NCBI GenBank assembly: GCA_037447655.1
Contig: JBBHKE010001612.1
Span: 290,708-354,707 of the forward strand
Direction of reading: 5' to 3'
Length of the DNA: 64,000 bases
Source of the DNA: Zygnema cylindricum
Taxonomy: Eukaryota > Streptophyta > Zygnematophyceae > Zygnematales > Zygnemataceae
The position numbers and the translations under genes are program-made. Below the pieces are notes generated by a model that saw only the letters and a list, made by a program, of their open reading frames with translations, did no database searches and had not been told where the DNA came from. Below are positions 1 to 30,095 of this stretch, piece after piece (position 1 is the first letter of the stretch; each line of letters begins with the position of its first letter).

Positions 1-3000
1 GAAGGGGACCACGGTACCTCTTATTAACGTTGGAATGACCGCCTACACGAACAGGATGGTGACACGAATCCAGTTAAGACATATCTTTGTCGATACGTGA
101 AAGTACACTACTGTACTTGCGACACATGGCCGCAAAGCGGCCACAAACTGACCGTTACACTTTTTTCCCGCCTAAATTCAATGGCCGTCGTCACCTTAAC
201 AGTTTAGCAGTTAACAGTTTAGTTGGCCACGAAAAACGTCCCTTTGCGACTTTTGATGTTTCAGAAATGCGACGATTCTTATTGGCCGGTATCATCCTAG
301 GAGTCGTTGACTCTAACGCTAATCGCCGATTACCCTCGCCATACTCTTGCAAAAAGTGGAACGTGAATGTGATTGGTCCATAACCTTCCACGAGCGTGAA
401 GGGGTGGGGGGCGCTGTAGAATCTTTACGCGTTCAAAATCTGGGATCTCCATCGTTATGGAATAAGTGAATCGACGGCCCAGATTTCTTTTCAAAACTGC
501 CTGGGAAGTACTGTAACGTCAAATTCAGCTTTTTGCTTTCGGGCAAACGGTCGTTCGCGCGTTTAGATTTTCCACGTTTGAACGGTTAAAGGGTGTATCT
601 ACACGTAACGACGTGTACTAATTCGGGCTCCGTTTTTTCGTTTTTTTTTAGTGCTAAAGCTACAGAGCGGGCCGACTGAAAATCTATAAGTATACGAATA
701 TAAAATAATTGTTAGCGAATAAAGGAAAAAAAGGGGAAAAAACTAAAGGAAAATGTTAAGCAATAAAAAGTGAAAAAAAATAAAAATATATTTTGTGCTT
801 TCTCTGTTTTGATTCGTTGATATATAAAGATGTTCTGCTTGAGGTAAAACTCGCTTTATCCTAAAAAAAAATAGAAAAACGTAGGTCAAATCACTTTCAG
901 AATGATATAAACGTTTATACATAATTTTGGTCGTTTAAATGCTCGTTTCGGTGTTTAAACCCAATTGTGATCGCGACGGTTGTCCCTGACGCCGTCAATA
1001 TTTGACAGTCGTTAAAAAAATTATGGATTGCTCGACGGCCGTCCCATTCGCAGTCACAAAATATCTTAGTATCTCAATAAAGATACGTACAGTCTGGAAT
1101 TTCGTGCGCCTATCGTATCTATTTGTGTTCGCAAGATTTCCCATTAATATTTCACATGACCGTACATAAAATGTACCTGCTTTGAATTGTTTCGCACGCG
1201 TGCATATTTGGCGAAGGACGGGGATACATTCAGTTGTTATTGGACGGTTAAAATTCAAGCATGTCAAGATTTTACAGAATCGCTCCTAATGCTGACGTAC
1301 TAAGCGCTCTCAAAATCCACGTGGCCGTACAGAATGATCTTGTAAGATACTTATCATTAAATGAAATTCTTATTATTGCCGAGCATTTGCAGATGACGCC
1401 AAATTTCCGTTTGGAGGTTCAGCATTTTTCAATAGAATGAACTTAAAATCTATGTACAGAAACAATTTATAGAGTTGACATGCCGAAAAGCATGGGCTCC
1501 CAAAAGGACAAAATTGATGATAGCGTTCACTAAAGTCCACCGGAGCCTGAGGTCAACTGCCGCTGCTGGGAATGCAGATTTCCAGCTTGGCTAATAGTGC
1601 CAAAGTAAATAGTACTGCCAGCTACCTGAATGAGCACAGAAACCAGTAATCATCTTTTATATTGTGGTATAATTTTGTCATTTTGTTGGATGAACGGTGG
1701 GAAAAAGTGTCCTTTTCGAAGAACCCGTACACTTCATTCCGCTGACAGCGACAGCCGATCTGAACGGCCGCCAGTAAAAAAGAGAGCCAACTTTTGCCGC
1801 CAGCGGGATCGTTTTGACAGAGTTTATAACCCGCGAAAGTGGCACGGCCCGGAATCCCCGGTTACATCCTAAACTTTTTCAATATGTCACCCGGAGCCAA
1901 TGATGCAATGGGGTCATGACATCTGTCTCTGAGTCAGGTTTGGCTGATGGTACATTTTTTCCTGGATCTCTGGAATTGCAAGTGGGGCAGTGGCTATCAG
2001 TTAATGATCAGTAGCCGCGGAAGTCGACAAAAGCGGAAAAAATCCTAAATCCTCGATTCTTGCGTGTTGCCGCAGCCAGTAGGAGCGACGGATCGCTCGA
2101 TCGCTGAATTTTGTGGTCGCAAGTGGTAGTCGCATAAAATTTGTACGACGGTCGCGCTGTTGTACGAACGATTTTTAAAATTCTGGCAGTTGATGGTTGT
2201 ACGGTCGGGTGGGACTTTAATATTGCCTGACGTATTGACGATAATTCCAAACAAAAATTTAAAATCTTTCAACAATAATCACGACAGCGTCCAACAGCAG
2301 ACTTAGGTATTGTATTAATGATGTCTCACATTATATATTGTTGATTAATCAATAGCCAGCGTGGACGTTCGTTATCCACACAGAATAATGTTATACATAT
2401 ATTTGGGATTGAGCGATTGTTGTCGTAAAGCTATATAATAAACTGTATTTGAGATCCGAATCTGAATTAATCGCTCTTTTATTTAACTTTTCTAACTTTA
2501 TGTGGTCAACGGTATGTATTGTGTACGAGCAGCCAATCATCTGTTAGGAACTCGTAATCGTTTGCCGATTTGTCTGCATCCGTACATACGTTTTCTAAGC
2601 GCCACTAACATTTTTTTAACTTTTGGAAGACCCTTGAAGTTCATACTTTTCACGAACTAAAGAACTATACTGTCAAAAAACGTTTAAAATGACTGACCAA
2701 TTGGCTGACGTGGCGATATCATTGAAGAATTAAACCATTTTTTTGCTTCTTTCGAGATTCGGATTTTTTTTTTGTTTTTTGTAACTGCTTCCTATGCTTC
2801 CCTTGAAAAAACTCCGCGGGTAGAAGAAATGTTTAGTTCCGAACTTAAAACGTTATCCTATGCTTTAAGTAGGTCCCCATTCTCACCTTAAAAACGGGCA
2901 ATAAAATGTTTTATTCTATACTTTACCTATCTAAAACGTTTTTTGTTTGCTGACAGCCAATCATATAGTCCAAATTCTGGTGTTTTTTTTTTATTTTTCG

Positions 3001-3401
3001 ACTTCATTTAACGTTTTCGAAGAGCAATTTTTTTTTCAGCCACAAAATATTTTCATCGTCAAAGTAATTTTGTTGTCGATCAGAGAGACTGCAGTCAAAA
3101 TATCAAATCACAGACTTTATCAATTCTGTTTTTTTTTTTGCCTGTATGCATTTGCAGCGTGTAGATTTTTTTTTTTTTTGTTTTGTCTGTTTGCCATTTT
3201 TTTTTGTACCTTCCGCACACTTCATGTGACGTGGCAGCTTTGACCTCCCGCCCTCTCCCTTCACTCTCCCAACGATGACGTAAGCCTTTTATTTTAGTGT
3301 ACGGAACAGGGAAGCCATACGGACAGTGCTATGCTGTACTTTCCCGATGATGTTTGAAAGTTTTCCAGCTTTACCAGATTTACCACTCTTAATTCCTATT
3401 C

Positions 3402-3473
<72 letters not shown>

Positions 3474-4451
3474 GTCTCTTGCTCTCTTCTATTTTGCTGT
3501 TTGTGAGCAATAGAATGGCTGAGATCAAGTCTTTTTTGGCAGAATTTTATATTTAATTTTAGAGAAGAAATCTCAAATTTAATGTCATATTTTTCTATTG
3601 ACTTGAGGTATTCTTCAGATCATTCTTGCTCTAGCAAATCAAATTTTACATTTTTTCTTTCTCTTTTTATGCAAGAGCTGTTCCAAATACAAGACGGTAC
3701 AATTTTCACTGCGATTTCTAAAAGTTTTTGAAGAAATTACATGATTTTGCTTAAAACTGGCTACAAAAATTTGCATTTTGCAGTTTTAGTAATGATGGAA
3801 TTCAAATATTTCCTCTTTTTTAGTTTATCCTCTCTCAAGTTCCTTTTTTCGTCAGATTTCCATAATTATTCCGTTTTTTTTTAATAACTAGTCTAAATCA
3901 GCAACGCAGTTTTGAATATAACTTGTTTTCAGTATTTGCTTTAATCATCAAGATATGTTCAATATTTTTTCCAGACAGAAAGAAGACAGAATATAAATCC
4001 GTTTACCTACAAAAACAGATGGAGCTGTAAATAAATCCATGCAATGCTGCCGTTTTTGGAATTAAATCATGTATACACATCACTTTTCCTGTCAATTCAA
4101 ATCTTCCGCTTTCTTAAATCTCCAAATTTGTAGCCATTCACAGAAGCCTCTTGCAATACAGTTTTTCCGGCACCATTTATATCGTTGATCAAGGTTAATT
4201 TGTTTTAATTCTTTTTGTTTAACAACTATTTGCTCAGCAACTATTTGTTCAGCAACTGTTTGTTTAACAACTATTTGTATAACAACTATCCTTGTTGTTG
4301 TCTCCGATTAATACTTTTGGTAACAAAAAGAAGCAGATTTCAAAAGTTTCAATAGCAAGCACATTTAGAGTGTTTGATGACCCGGATTGACAAACTGGTC
4401 ATCTTTATAGGACCACAATCGAAGAAATTTAGTTTTTTTGAAGCAATAGAA
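1..4451. other. Upstream intergenic DNA, no gene recognised
   Basis: About 4.4 kb before the histidine kinase start. Open frames here are all under 100 codons and show no domain I recognise. The only clear feature is a CT microsatellite near 3.4 kb. From about 3470 to 4370 the sequence is AT-rich with pyrimidine runs, which fits promoter or 5' UTR/leader intron sequence of the downstream gene, but no TATA box or start site can be assigned. An undetected 5' non-coding exon of the kinase gene is possible. Confidence 0.5.
3406..3470 (+). repeat. (CT)n microsatellite
   Basis: An almost pure CT dinucleotide run of about 65 bp, roughly 1 kb upstream of the kinase start. The long Ser-Leu or Arg-Glu open frames across it are artefacts of the repeat. 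Confidence 0.95.
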
Positions 4452-21658
<17,207 letters not shown>

Positions 21659-21699
21659 TGAGGAAACATGGGAAAAAACAAACATCAAAGAAGGTGTGA

Positions 21700-21905
21700 G
21701 AGACGATTGAGAGACATACGAGGGACATATGAGAAAATATGAGAAAATATGAGAAAACGTGAGAAAGTATGAGAAAGTATGAGAAAGTATTCTAACATTA
21801 TGAGAAAATAGGAGACCACGGGTGGAAATAAGTGAAAATTTAAGAATATATGAGACCATATCAGAAATATGGGAAAATATGAGAATGTGTGAAAACGTAT
21901 GCGGA
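21700..21905 (+). repeat. TATGAGAAAG-type tandem repeat after the kinase stop
   Basis: Short units of about 10 bp (TATGAGAAAA, TATGAGAAAG) start about 50 bp after the TAG at 21656-21658. Probably 3' UTR or immediate downstream sequence. Confidence 0.8.
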
Positions 21906-22174
21906 AATATATAGAAAACCTATCGAGGCATATTTAACTTTTGGGATAGGTTGAATACCTGATTTTCCATTTTAAAATTATTTAAATCACAACCAGAATT
22001 GAAACCATTTGTAGGAGAGATACCATCCTAAGGTTTTTCTTTAGGATGGTTTTTTTAGCATAACATTTTGAAGCCATTTTTTTATCCACTCTAATTCCAT
22101 TTTTTATGTCGACTAGGGAATTTCACATGGTTTTTATTTGGAAAACAATGCTTAAATAGGTGGTGGTAAAAGAC

Positions 22175-22302
22175 AGAGGAGATGTGGGAAGAGCGAGGGA
22201 GAGAGAGAAAGGAAGAGAGAGCGAGGGGGGGAGAGAGATGGGGAGAGAGCGAGAGAGAGCGAGAGAGAGAGAGAAAGAGGGAGAGAGAGAGAGGGGAAGG
22301 CT
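22175..22302 (+). repeat. GA-rich polypurine tract
   Basis: GAGAGA/GGGAGA sequence downstream of the kinase gene. Confidence 0.9.
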
Positions 22303-23456
22303 AGCTTGATATATTTCTGGAGGAGGAATAAAGTGGTTTTGGAAATCAAAATTGGCGGCTCTAAATTTTTATTTTTTTTATAATCACTTTTTAAGTGATA
22401 ACAAGGAGATGTTAATATTTCGCTAAATACGGGCTTCCAACATTTATTTGGTGATAATAAAGAAATCGAAAAAAAAAAAAAATCCATTCGCAACTTTGCC
22501 TGCGTAGTCAATTGTTTACTAACCAAAAAACGTTTTTTTATGTACTTTTAGATAATGTGTGTGTAAAATCTCGAAGGTAATTTGATTTCTCTTTTTTTTC
22601 TCAAGTAGTTTGGTTTTGGGCAGCATAGATGGCAATAAGGTTTTTTTTTTTTTTAGATATTGATGCAGGATAAATCAAAAAGCACGATGGTAAACCATCT
22701 CAGTCCGAGGGTACAAAAGGGGTGGCATGGCCGAAACTGAAAAACTACCAGCAGGGGAATAAAATAACAGGAGAAATTTTAGAATGGATTTTTTTCAAGT
22801 GAAACTGTTAAGGTAAAAACCGAAAAACGATGAAAATAGTATTGAACTTTTTCTTACTGGCGAATACAGTCCCCACACAATTTGTGGAAAGACTAAAACA
22901 TGTGATAGCTGGGATAACTTATGTACCTTTTCCTAAGACACCAAAAGAAAAAAAAAATGTGTCGTGTTTTTCTATTCGCTATTTTTGTTGTAAATGTCAA
23001 TAATTGGTATGGATGAATGAATCGGTGGGTTAAGTGTTGTGTCAACTTTTTTGTATTTATAATGGTTCAATTTGTATTTTAATCATACAAAAAGATTATA
23101 ATGTTAAGACTACAGTTTAAGTTTAAGCTATTTATGGATCATTATACCTAATTGACAAGGATTGGGAAACCTCTTTTACTTTAATTCTTCAATATTCTTA
23201 GCCTATGTGCACGTGTGTTAAAATATCACTTTTTTTTGTTGTTTTCCTCCAAAATTCAACCCTCGTCGAGAAAATCTTTAGCCGTACGAGAAATTTACTT
23301 TTACCACAGTACAGTGAACATCATATTGAACTTTGGATGTGCTTAAATTTTGTAGTCTTTGTGCTCATTTTGGCATTTTCCATTTTTCGACTCACGGGCA
23401 AGCGAATCCAGCTCATCAAAAAACTTTTTCGAAAATCAATTCGCAAGGTGAGGTGA
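22303..23456. other. Intergenic, with one dispersed repeat
   Basis: No gene recognised. A block at about 22675-22757 (CGATGGTAAACCATC, then GGGGTGGCATGGCC, then AACTACCAGCAGGG) recurs at about 63588-63672, so it belongs to a dispersed repeat family of unknown type. Confidence 0.6.
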
Positions 23457-24130
23457 TTTTAGTTAAAGTATCACTTGACCAACAAATAGTGAATAGTCCA
23501 AACACGTACTAAATGATTGTGAGATTTTTAGCACGAAGGAGAAGTACTTGCTATTTTTTTCCATGCCCGTCATGCGCATGTACGGAAGAAAATCATGTAC
23601 GGAAAAAAATCATGCAGGGACACAAAATTGCAGGGGTCTCGGACCTCCACTTCAACTCATTGGTCCTTTGGAGAAGTTAATGTCGTTATCGCTTCTCCCT
23701 CTCCCTCTCCTTCATATTCCTATCTCATACTTGTTGGAATGAAACACGACGATAATGGTACGAAATGAAACATTTTCACTACCTTTGGGTGTGTTTTGGT
23801 GGCAGGTTAGGAGAAAAGACAAGAAAGCGAAACTGAGAAGCCATGGCGGAAAGTTTTGGAATTAGGGACGTCAACGCTGTCACGCGTGAGCATGACGTCT
23901 CAATGTCACAAAAAACTAGACATCTACAATGTCACCGAAAACGTAACGTCTACAACCGTTGCTAGTTTTGTAGACGTCACCAATTGTCGTAAGTTTCGTA
24001 GTCGTCTTCAACCGTCACAGGTTGTGTCTACGTCTACGACCGTCACATCTCAAAGTTCCGATTTTATTTTTGCACATTGGAACGCTTTGAAAAGTGGTAC
24101 GGACAATCTTCACTAAAATCCAAAGTACAG
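23457..24130 (+). repeat. Dispersed repeat, short copy
   Basis: Starts TTTTAGTTAAAGTATCACTTG and ends near AATCTTCACTAAAA. The same ends, with similar interior blocks (GGGGTCTC, then AACGTCTAC and GTCAC-rich sequence), bound the longer copy at about 52546-54397. Probably an internally deleted non-autonomous transposon. The ends are weakly inverted (TTTTAGT-AAG). Confidence 0.5.
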
Positions 24131-24462
24131 TACCGGTTATGTGGGCACATACCCTTAATGGTCGCTTATGAAAAAGGATGGGGAAAAGTTCTGAAATGTC
24201 GACATAGAAAGTAGGTTATGAGCAATTTTAACACACGCGCATTTTTTTTTTCAGTAAAATTTGAATCAAAAGCACGAATCAAGACTTCGTTCTCCACACT
24301 CAATAAAATACATTGTGTCGTGTTAATGCCAAGAAATTCTTAGCGTGAGGTTCATCTTATTGTTATTATTTATAATTCAGTTAGAAATGCTGTGGCTATT
24401 GGAGTTCCGAAACGTTAAAAAAATTAGCGTTAAGAAAAAAATTGATGTCATTGACGCATTTT

Positions 24463-24570
24463 AAGAGGGAATTGATCATCGCAGTGACTATTTTGGTTGC
24501 GCGCAATCACCTACGTCAGCTTGTCAAAGATTGTACATTTTAAGTACACATTGGTACAAGTTAAATACAA
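24463..24570. mobile_element. Solo arm fragment of the fold-back element family
   Basis: GGGAATTGATCATCGCAGTG and about 80 following bases match one arm of the fold-back element at 32175-33140. The other arm is absent here. Confidence 0.75.
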
Positions 24571-24572
24571 CC

Positions 24573-24692
24573 GTGTATAGCTATTAGTGTTTACATATTT
24601 TTCGTTCACTTAAAACATCTTTCTGTACACAATTGTCCTATTTTCAGGTTAAGACCGCCTATTGGAAGCTGAGAATCTTACCTTTCAATCGG
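24573..24692. mobile_element. Truncated MITE (54.8-kb type)
   Basis: CCGTGTATAGCTATTAGTG, then ACTTAAAACATCTTTCTG and TGGAAGCTGAGAATCTTA, match the left half of the element at 54814-55086. It is directly followed by a complete MITE at 24695. Confidence 0.65.
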
Positions 24693-24694
24693 TA

Positions 24695-25283
24695 CACCGC
24701 AAATCGTAATTAGAGTAAATAACGCTAATTCGGTCGCCCTAAATTTCGACTCTATCACGTTAAATAGAGTATATGATTATATTTTTTTCATTATGCTATT
24801 AAGGGTAAGGTTTACATAGCGTAAGAAATTATAATATAGGTTCGTTTTAAATAGTGTGGAGTACGGACGAAGTTGGACCGTGCAGAATTGTACTTTTATG
24901 AGTAAGTAGGTACAAATAATGATTTAATAGAATCGCGCTCGCACGTGAAATCGCACTAAACAAAAAATCAATCACATCGAAAAAAAGCCATTCGCATAAC
25001 TCTCGTCCGTCGACAGCATCGTCGTCCGTGTGAACATTAACTGACATTTAGCGCGACAAATAGTACTAGCGTCATAATGACGTCAAAACTATACGGACTG
25101 ACAGATTTTGTTTTTCTACGTAATTTAGTGTTCATAATTTCAGCGCGGATAATTATTGCCGAAAGAACCCAATATAGAGTACTTAAATAAATTAGAGTAA
25201 ACTTCCTCTGTGAAAAAGTTCTATCACACAAATTAGCGTTCTTAACTCTAATTTTTTTTCCACTCTAATTACGATTCGCGGTG
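24695..25283. mobile_element. 589-bp MITE with TA target duplication
   Basis: Starts CACCGCAAATCGTAATTAG and ends CTAATTACGATTCGCGGTG with TA on both sides. Sister copy of the intron 6 element at 12518-13017. No transposase. Confidence 0.92.
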
Positions 25284-25646
25284 TACTTGTCCAGACACGC
25301 CGCCTTGTGAATGCACATTGCCATTGACACGTGTGATAGTTCCGGCGGTACTTAATCGTGACACGTAGTAATGTTATCCACGTGTAGCGATTATACAACG
25401 TTCTCTAGTTGGCTAACCACCTCCCCGAGGTGGGTAACGAAATATATAACCAGATGGGGCGATTTTCGCGGATGAACGACAGATTCTAATCTAACGGTCA
25501 ATGTTAATTCCTGGACCCTTAGGAGAATCTTGGACAGATGTTTTGTAATGTTGTTTTACGAAAAAACAAAAATATCAGTACGGCATGGTACAAAAGGATA
25601 CGGATTTCTGTAAACAACCTCACTTCTTCACCCTTTTGGTCAAAAA

Positions 25647-26336
25647 CATAGTTCAAAAGTAGGTGAAAGTAGGCCCATACAATATGCCTATTGTACGCAA
25701 AACATACAATATGGCCTTAAGACCCATATTGTATTGGTCGCAAAATGAAAAATAATAGTAACAGGGTTGAATTGCACATCGATCGATAGAGAATTAAACG
25801 TCATGTCTAAATTTTGAAAAACATTCGGACCTAAAATTATTTTTTTGTAAGTTTTGAGGTACTTTTTATTTAAACCATCGGATTTGGACGATGTGACGGT
25901 CGCTGATCAAAGTAGCGATCTAAGAAGATCACATGAAAATCCCATAACAGAACTAACGATATGACAATCTATCATAATAGCGTCGGCAATTTTGAAGGCC
26001 ACACTAAATAAAGCCTCGAATTGACCAACCAGGCAGTATGAGACAATAAAAAACAAAATCCACACTACCAAAAATACAACTATTTTTTTTTGTCGTCCGC
26101 GGTTTTTTTTTTCCCGGTTATTTTTCCCGCGCAATGTCATCCTAAGCTGTGTCAAATCGCTAAAAAATTTCGTTCAGCGGCGTGTGCTCTACTATGATCA
26201 TACGTAAGATTCGTACGTTCGTAGAAAGGTGTGCACAACGCACACACATACACTATGCATACTCTGCACGAGTTTTGTGCTAAGTTTTGTGCGCCTACCA
26301 AAGCCCTACCATAAAAACGCCTACTTTTGAACTATA
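25647..26336. mobile_element. Inverted-repeat element with TIR CATAGTTCAAAAGTAGG
   Basis: The left end CATAGTTCAAAAGTAGG and a right end CCTACTTTTGAACTAT bound about 690 bp. The interior (ATACAATATGCCTATTGTAC, TATGGCCTTAAGACCC, a CGCACACACATACA block) matches the copy at 33633-34198. No coding capacity. Confidence 0.75.
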
Positions 26337-26800
26337 TTTTGAACGTTGTTCTCTCGCGCAGAGTCTGTAATATGCAATTATGTGTCCTCCATTGGACTAC
26401 ATAATTCAAGAAGCCTCTAGGTAGTTTTTAACTAACCCACTTTCAAGCACAACCTTGTTGAAAAGGTGTATTTTACAATCTATCTCCTTTTCGGCAGCGT
26501 GTGCAATACTATGATCATATGTCACATTCGTATGTTCGTACAGGGGTGTGCACAACGCACACACATACAATATGCCTACTTTGTGCAAGTTTTCTGCGCC
26601 TACCAAAGGCCTACCATAAAAACGCTTACTTTTGAACTATGCTTTGAACGCTGTTCTCTCGCGCAAAGTCTGTAATATGCAATTTTGTGTCCTCCATTGG
26701 CCTACAATTTTAAGAAGCCTCTAGGTAGTTTTTAACCAACCCATTTTGAACCACAACCATGTTGGAAAAGGGTATTTTACAATCTATCTCCTCAGCGAGT
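26176..26800 (+). repeat. Tandem duplication of ~315 bp
   Basis: Two head-to-tail copies each run from a GGCGTGTGC/GGCAGCGTGTGC start through ACTATGATCATA, the CACACACATACA block, CTTTTGAACTAT, TCTCTCGCGCA and GTGTCCTCCATTGG to CAATCTATCTCCT. Each copy includes a 3' end of the CATAGTTC element and about 70 bp resembling the outer edge of the copia LTR at 47336 and 51307. Confidence 0.8.
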
Positions 26801-27099
26801 CCATGGTTATTTTATTGTTCTCATACTTGTCTAGTCACTAAAAACTTGCAAGCAGCCATGGCTGCCTCAACTAGATGAGAAGACAGGTAGAAGATAGAGC
26901 TGCTGCAAATGATGTATGTGCCAAGGACAAGGATTGATCATGTGTCCTCTCGGATGACAGCCGTACGAACAGCAATCCGCCTTATCCGGTGGGTCTTGAA
27001 GATTCAATGCATGTATTCTATTTGATAAATATTTAAAAAATAACACGACGACATAAGTCATTTAACGGCTAACGAAACAAAACGAACATGGGAAGGACA

Positions 27100-27858
27100 G
27101 TACAGTACGAAGTAGTATACCGCACAAAATAAATGAAACGACATTTAATTTCAACGGACGAAATTAAATTTCATCCATGATCGACGGCTCGCAAAGGAGC
27201 CGGGATTTTCAACGGTCAACATGGGACGAAGACCGTTGAAATTCAAACGGTCAACACTGAAAAGAATTTCAACGGTCGACATTTTTCAGCGCGCCGTCAA
27301 GATCGGACGGTCGATATTGATTAACGAAGCACGAACGGACGGCACTCGTAAGTGCCGGAATGCCGAGAGAACATATGACCTTACTTCGCGAATAAAGAGG
27401 AAAATGACACGTGGCATCATCCTATAGGATGCCGGAGAAGAAAAAAGACAGAATGACGATAACTTGTATGCCACGAGGTAGACCGAGAGTGATGCCGAAT
27501 ATTTCTGTGCATAAAGTACGGCGGCCACAGTACTTTATATGTACATAATTTAGCGTACGATGTTTTGATTTGTCTAGAGTAGTTAAGAGTAGGTTCATAG
27601 GACTTAGACAATTTTTTTTTTTAAGTCCTCTCGCCTAGAGGCCATCAGTATAAATATGCCATAGCTTAATGCTCAGGTGAGCAAATTCACTCATTCTTTT
27701 TGTTGCGGACTCAAGGGAGTCCGTGCTACACAAAGATGTAGTCGGTTAGATTTTTTGCGTGCCAAGGTAGCACCTATTCATTGCCAAAGTCAAAAGTGCA
27801 AATATTATCCTTGAGGTTTTATAAAAGTTGGACATTGTGTATACCAATGGAGGTCACA
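27100..27858 (+). mobile_element. Putative 5' LTR of copia remnant 1 (left edge undefined)
   Basis: The right edge is set by ...GGAGGTCACA followed by GAATT and the primer-binding site, exactly as in copia element 2. A TATA box (TATAAATA, 27649-27656) and a GGGAGTC...CTACACAAA block match the order in element 2's LTR. The upstream part holds repeated TTTCAACGGTC motifs. I could not find the left LTR end. Confidence 0.6.
27649..27656 (+). promoter_or_regulatory. TATA box in LTR
   Basis: TATAAATA about 200 bp before the LTR end, in a context shared with the TATAAATTGG motif in the minus-strand LTR of element 2. Confidence 0.6.
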
Positions 27859-27866
27859 GAATTACC

Positions 27867-27881
27867 GGTTATGGGCCCACC
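27867..27881 (+). other. Primer-binding site matching the initiator tRNA-Met anticodon arm
   Basis: GGTTATGGGCCCACC is the exact reverse complement of the anticodon-arm segment GGTGGGCCCATAACC of plant-type initiator tRNA-Met (CAT = anticodon). It lies 8 nt after the LTR end. The matched segment is internal to the tRNA, not its 3' CCA end. Confidence 0.75.
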
Positions 27882-27931
27882 CTCTAGAGTGCCCATTTTT
27901 CAATGGAACAGGGTTCATTTATTGGGAAACC

Positions 27932-30095
27932 ATGACGAGGGGAGAATTGTTTGAAAAACGGCTAAAGGGCATTGTGAGTGGTCGTGTGCGTCAGCCATCC
28001 GCAAAATTGGGAGTTCCTCCAAGGTTTGGGGAATCTCGATTTACAAGAGGATATGCGAGAGCAGAGGTAGTAGAAGATGTTGGAGAAAGCATCATGTCGG
28101 ACACAGGGAAGGAGAAGGGGAAAGAGAAACTCACACCGATGGCTACTGCATCTGTTCCGATAGCATATGTTTAGAAAACCGAGGCAAATGATAGTTAAAT
28201 CAGGGATTTCAACAATACCGTGGCTACTCATTTTATTCTCGGGCGTCTTACTCAAGCTTTGGCTACACCTCATCTTTATGTGGACAGGGCGGACGAGTTC
28301 TGGGAGGCTCTTGTCAACATTTACAAGAACGGTACAGTTCAATAACAAAAGTTGGCAGATCATAAGGTACAGGCATATGTGTGCAAAAGGGGAAAGATGT
28401 TAGACATTTGCAATGACTTTTCCCGACTATTTATGGAGTTAGAGAGTGCAAGAAAAAGGGAGACAGAGAAAGAGAAGATGAATACTTTGTTAATGAAACT
28501 CCCTGATGATTATGAAAACATTGTCAATAGAGTTGAAGATTTGCTAGATCATCGATGGATCTGGAACTCCGTTGTAGGGATGATTTTGGTTCGGGAAAGC
28601 ACAATTGAAATTCGGAGAGGAGGAAAAAGTGTTCAGGCATTGGCTGCTGGAACTAATTGGGGGGATAAGGGTTTAAAGAAACCTATTGGAAACTTTGGTG
28701 GAGGAGGAAGAAGAAACCATAGCGGATCTGGATCAGGGCCTCCGAAAGGGCTTTTTCACTTTTGTAAAAAGCCAGGACACTACATGGCTGAGTGTACTAA
28801 ACGGACACAACTTAGATTGAAAGAGGAACGGATCAGAAAATCAGTCGCAAGGGAAAAGAAGTTATTTGTGGCAACACAAGTCATGGGAGAGGATTCTGAT
28901 AAGGACGATGGAGAACTTCTCCTCATCGAGGAGCTAGAGGTGAAAGGTGAGCTAGAGATTCCAAAGAGGCAAACGTGTGCTTTCGGTGGAGTAAAAGAAG
29001 CTCTTGAAGATAGATGGATTATTGATTCAGGAGCCTTTAAGCATATGTGTAGAGAAAAAATCATTGTTTACCAAAATGAGAAAAATCCCCACTGTAGAGA
29101 TAGAGTATGGGGATGGGAGAATAGTGACCACTTATTCAGTGGGATCAGTGGATCTGAGATTCTTAGTTGATGGTAAGACATCTACAGTGACTTTCTCTAA
29201 TGTTTTTTTTATTCCAGAGTTGAACAAGAATCTTATCTCTACGTCGGTCTTAGATGACAAGGGTTTTGAGACTAGTACTAAGAAAGGAGTCTTTGTTGCT
29301 AACTATGAGAATGAATTGTACTTCACAGTGGAAAAGGGTAGCCAAAGAATGTTTAGGCTGAATTTGAGTTATGGAAAGACGCGGGTTAACTATGTTGGTG
29401 TAAGTGATTTGATGATGTGGCATAAAAGATTCGGACATGTACATCTAGATAGATTAAAAGAAATGAAGAAAATGGGTGTAGTTGAGGGAATACATTTTGG
29501 AGACAATGAGACTTTGGATGATTGTAGTGGATGTGCTCAAGAAAAGGCCCACAGATTGCCTTTCCAAAAACCACAACATATAAGGGTGAAAAGGTCTTAG
29601 ATCTAGTTCACTCTGACATATATAGACCGGCCAAAGTGCCATCAGTTGGAGGGAAAAGATTTATGCTTACTATCACTAATGATTGGTCTAGATACTCCAG
29701 AGTGTACTTCTTGAAAAACAAATTTGAGGCTTCGGCTTATTTTAAAGAGTATAAAGCATGGAGTGAATAGCTTCATGAGACACCTATAAAGAGAGTGAGG
29801 AGTGATAATGGGGGAATACACTTCTAATGAGTTTGAGGATTATTTGAAAGAGGAAGGGGTTCAACACCAAAAGAATGTCCCAAATAACCCAGAACAAAAT
29901 GGAGTAGCCGAGAGACTAAATCAGACATAAAGTGATCGTGCCCATACTATGTTGACAGATAAAAAGATAAAATAAAGTTTTTGGTTAGAAGCTATGAATT
30001 GTGCTAACTATCTCAAAAATAGAGTCCTTACCTCGGCGGTAAAATGACAAACACCTTATGAAAGATGGACCGGGAGAAAACTGAAACTCTGAGAC
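27932..30095 (+). pseudogene. Ty1/copia gag-protease-integrase remnant 1
   Basis: Order of remains: gag (about 28180-28840, UBN2-like, ending in a zinc knuckle FCKKPGHYMAEC whose first Cys is Phe), protease (WIIDSGAFKHM near 29015), GAG-pre-integrase (WHKRFGHVHLDRLKEMKK near 29420, then CSGCAQEKAHRLPF) and integrase (HSDI, TNDWSRYSRVYF, RSDNGG, PEQNGVAERLNQT, with several stops). Frame changes occur near 28175, 28350, 29060 and 29590. Similarity stops near 30090 after YERWTGRK. Reverse transcriptase, RNase H and the 3' LTR are missing. Non-functional. Confidence 0.92.

Noticed and set aside
3289-3556. Open frames of (Arg-Glu)n and (Ser-Leu)n
   Set aside because: Read-through of the CT microsatellite on either strand; no other support.
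4377-4451. Upstream ATG at 4377 as the kinase start
   Set aside because: Weak context (T at -3) compared with the ATG at 4452; not excluded.
28780-29064. Minus-strand open frame opposite gag
   Set aside because: Shadow of the copia gag-protease coding strand.
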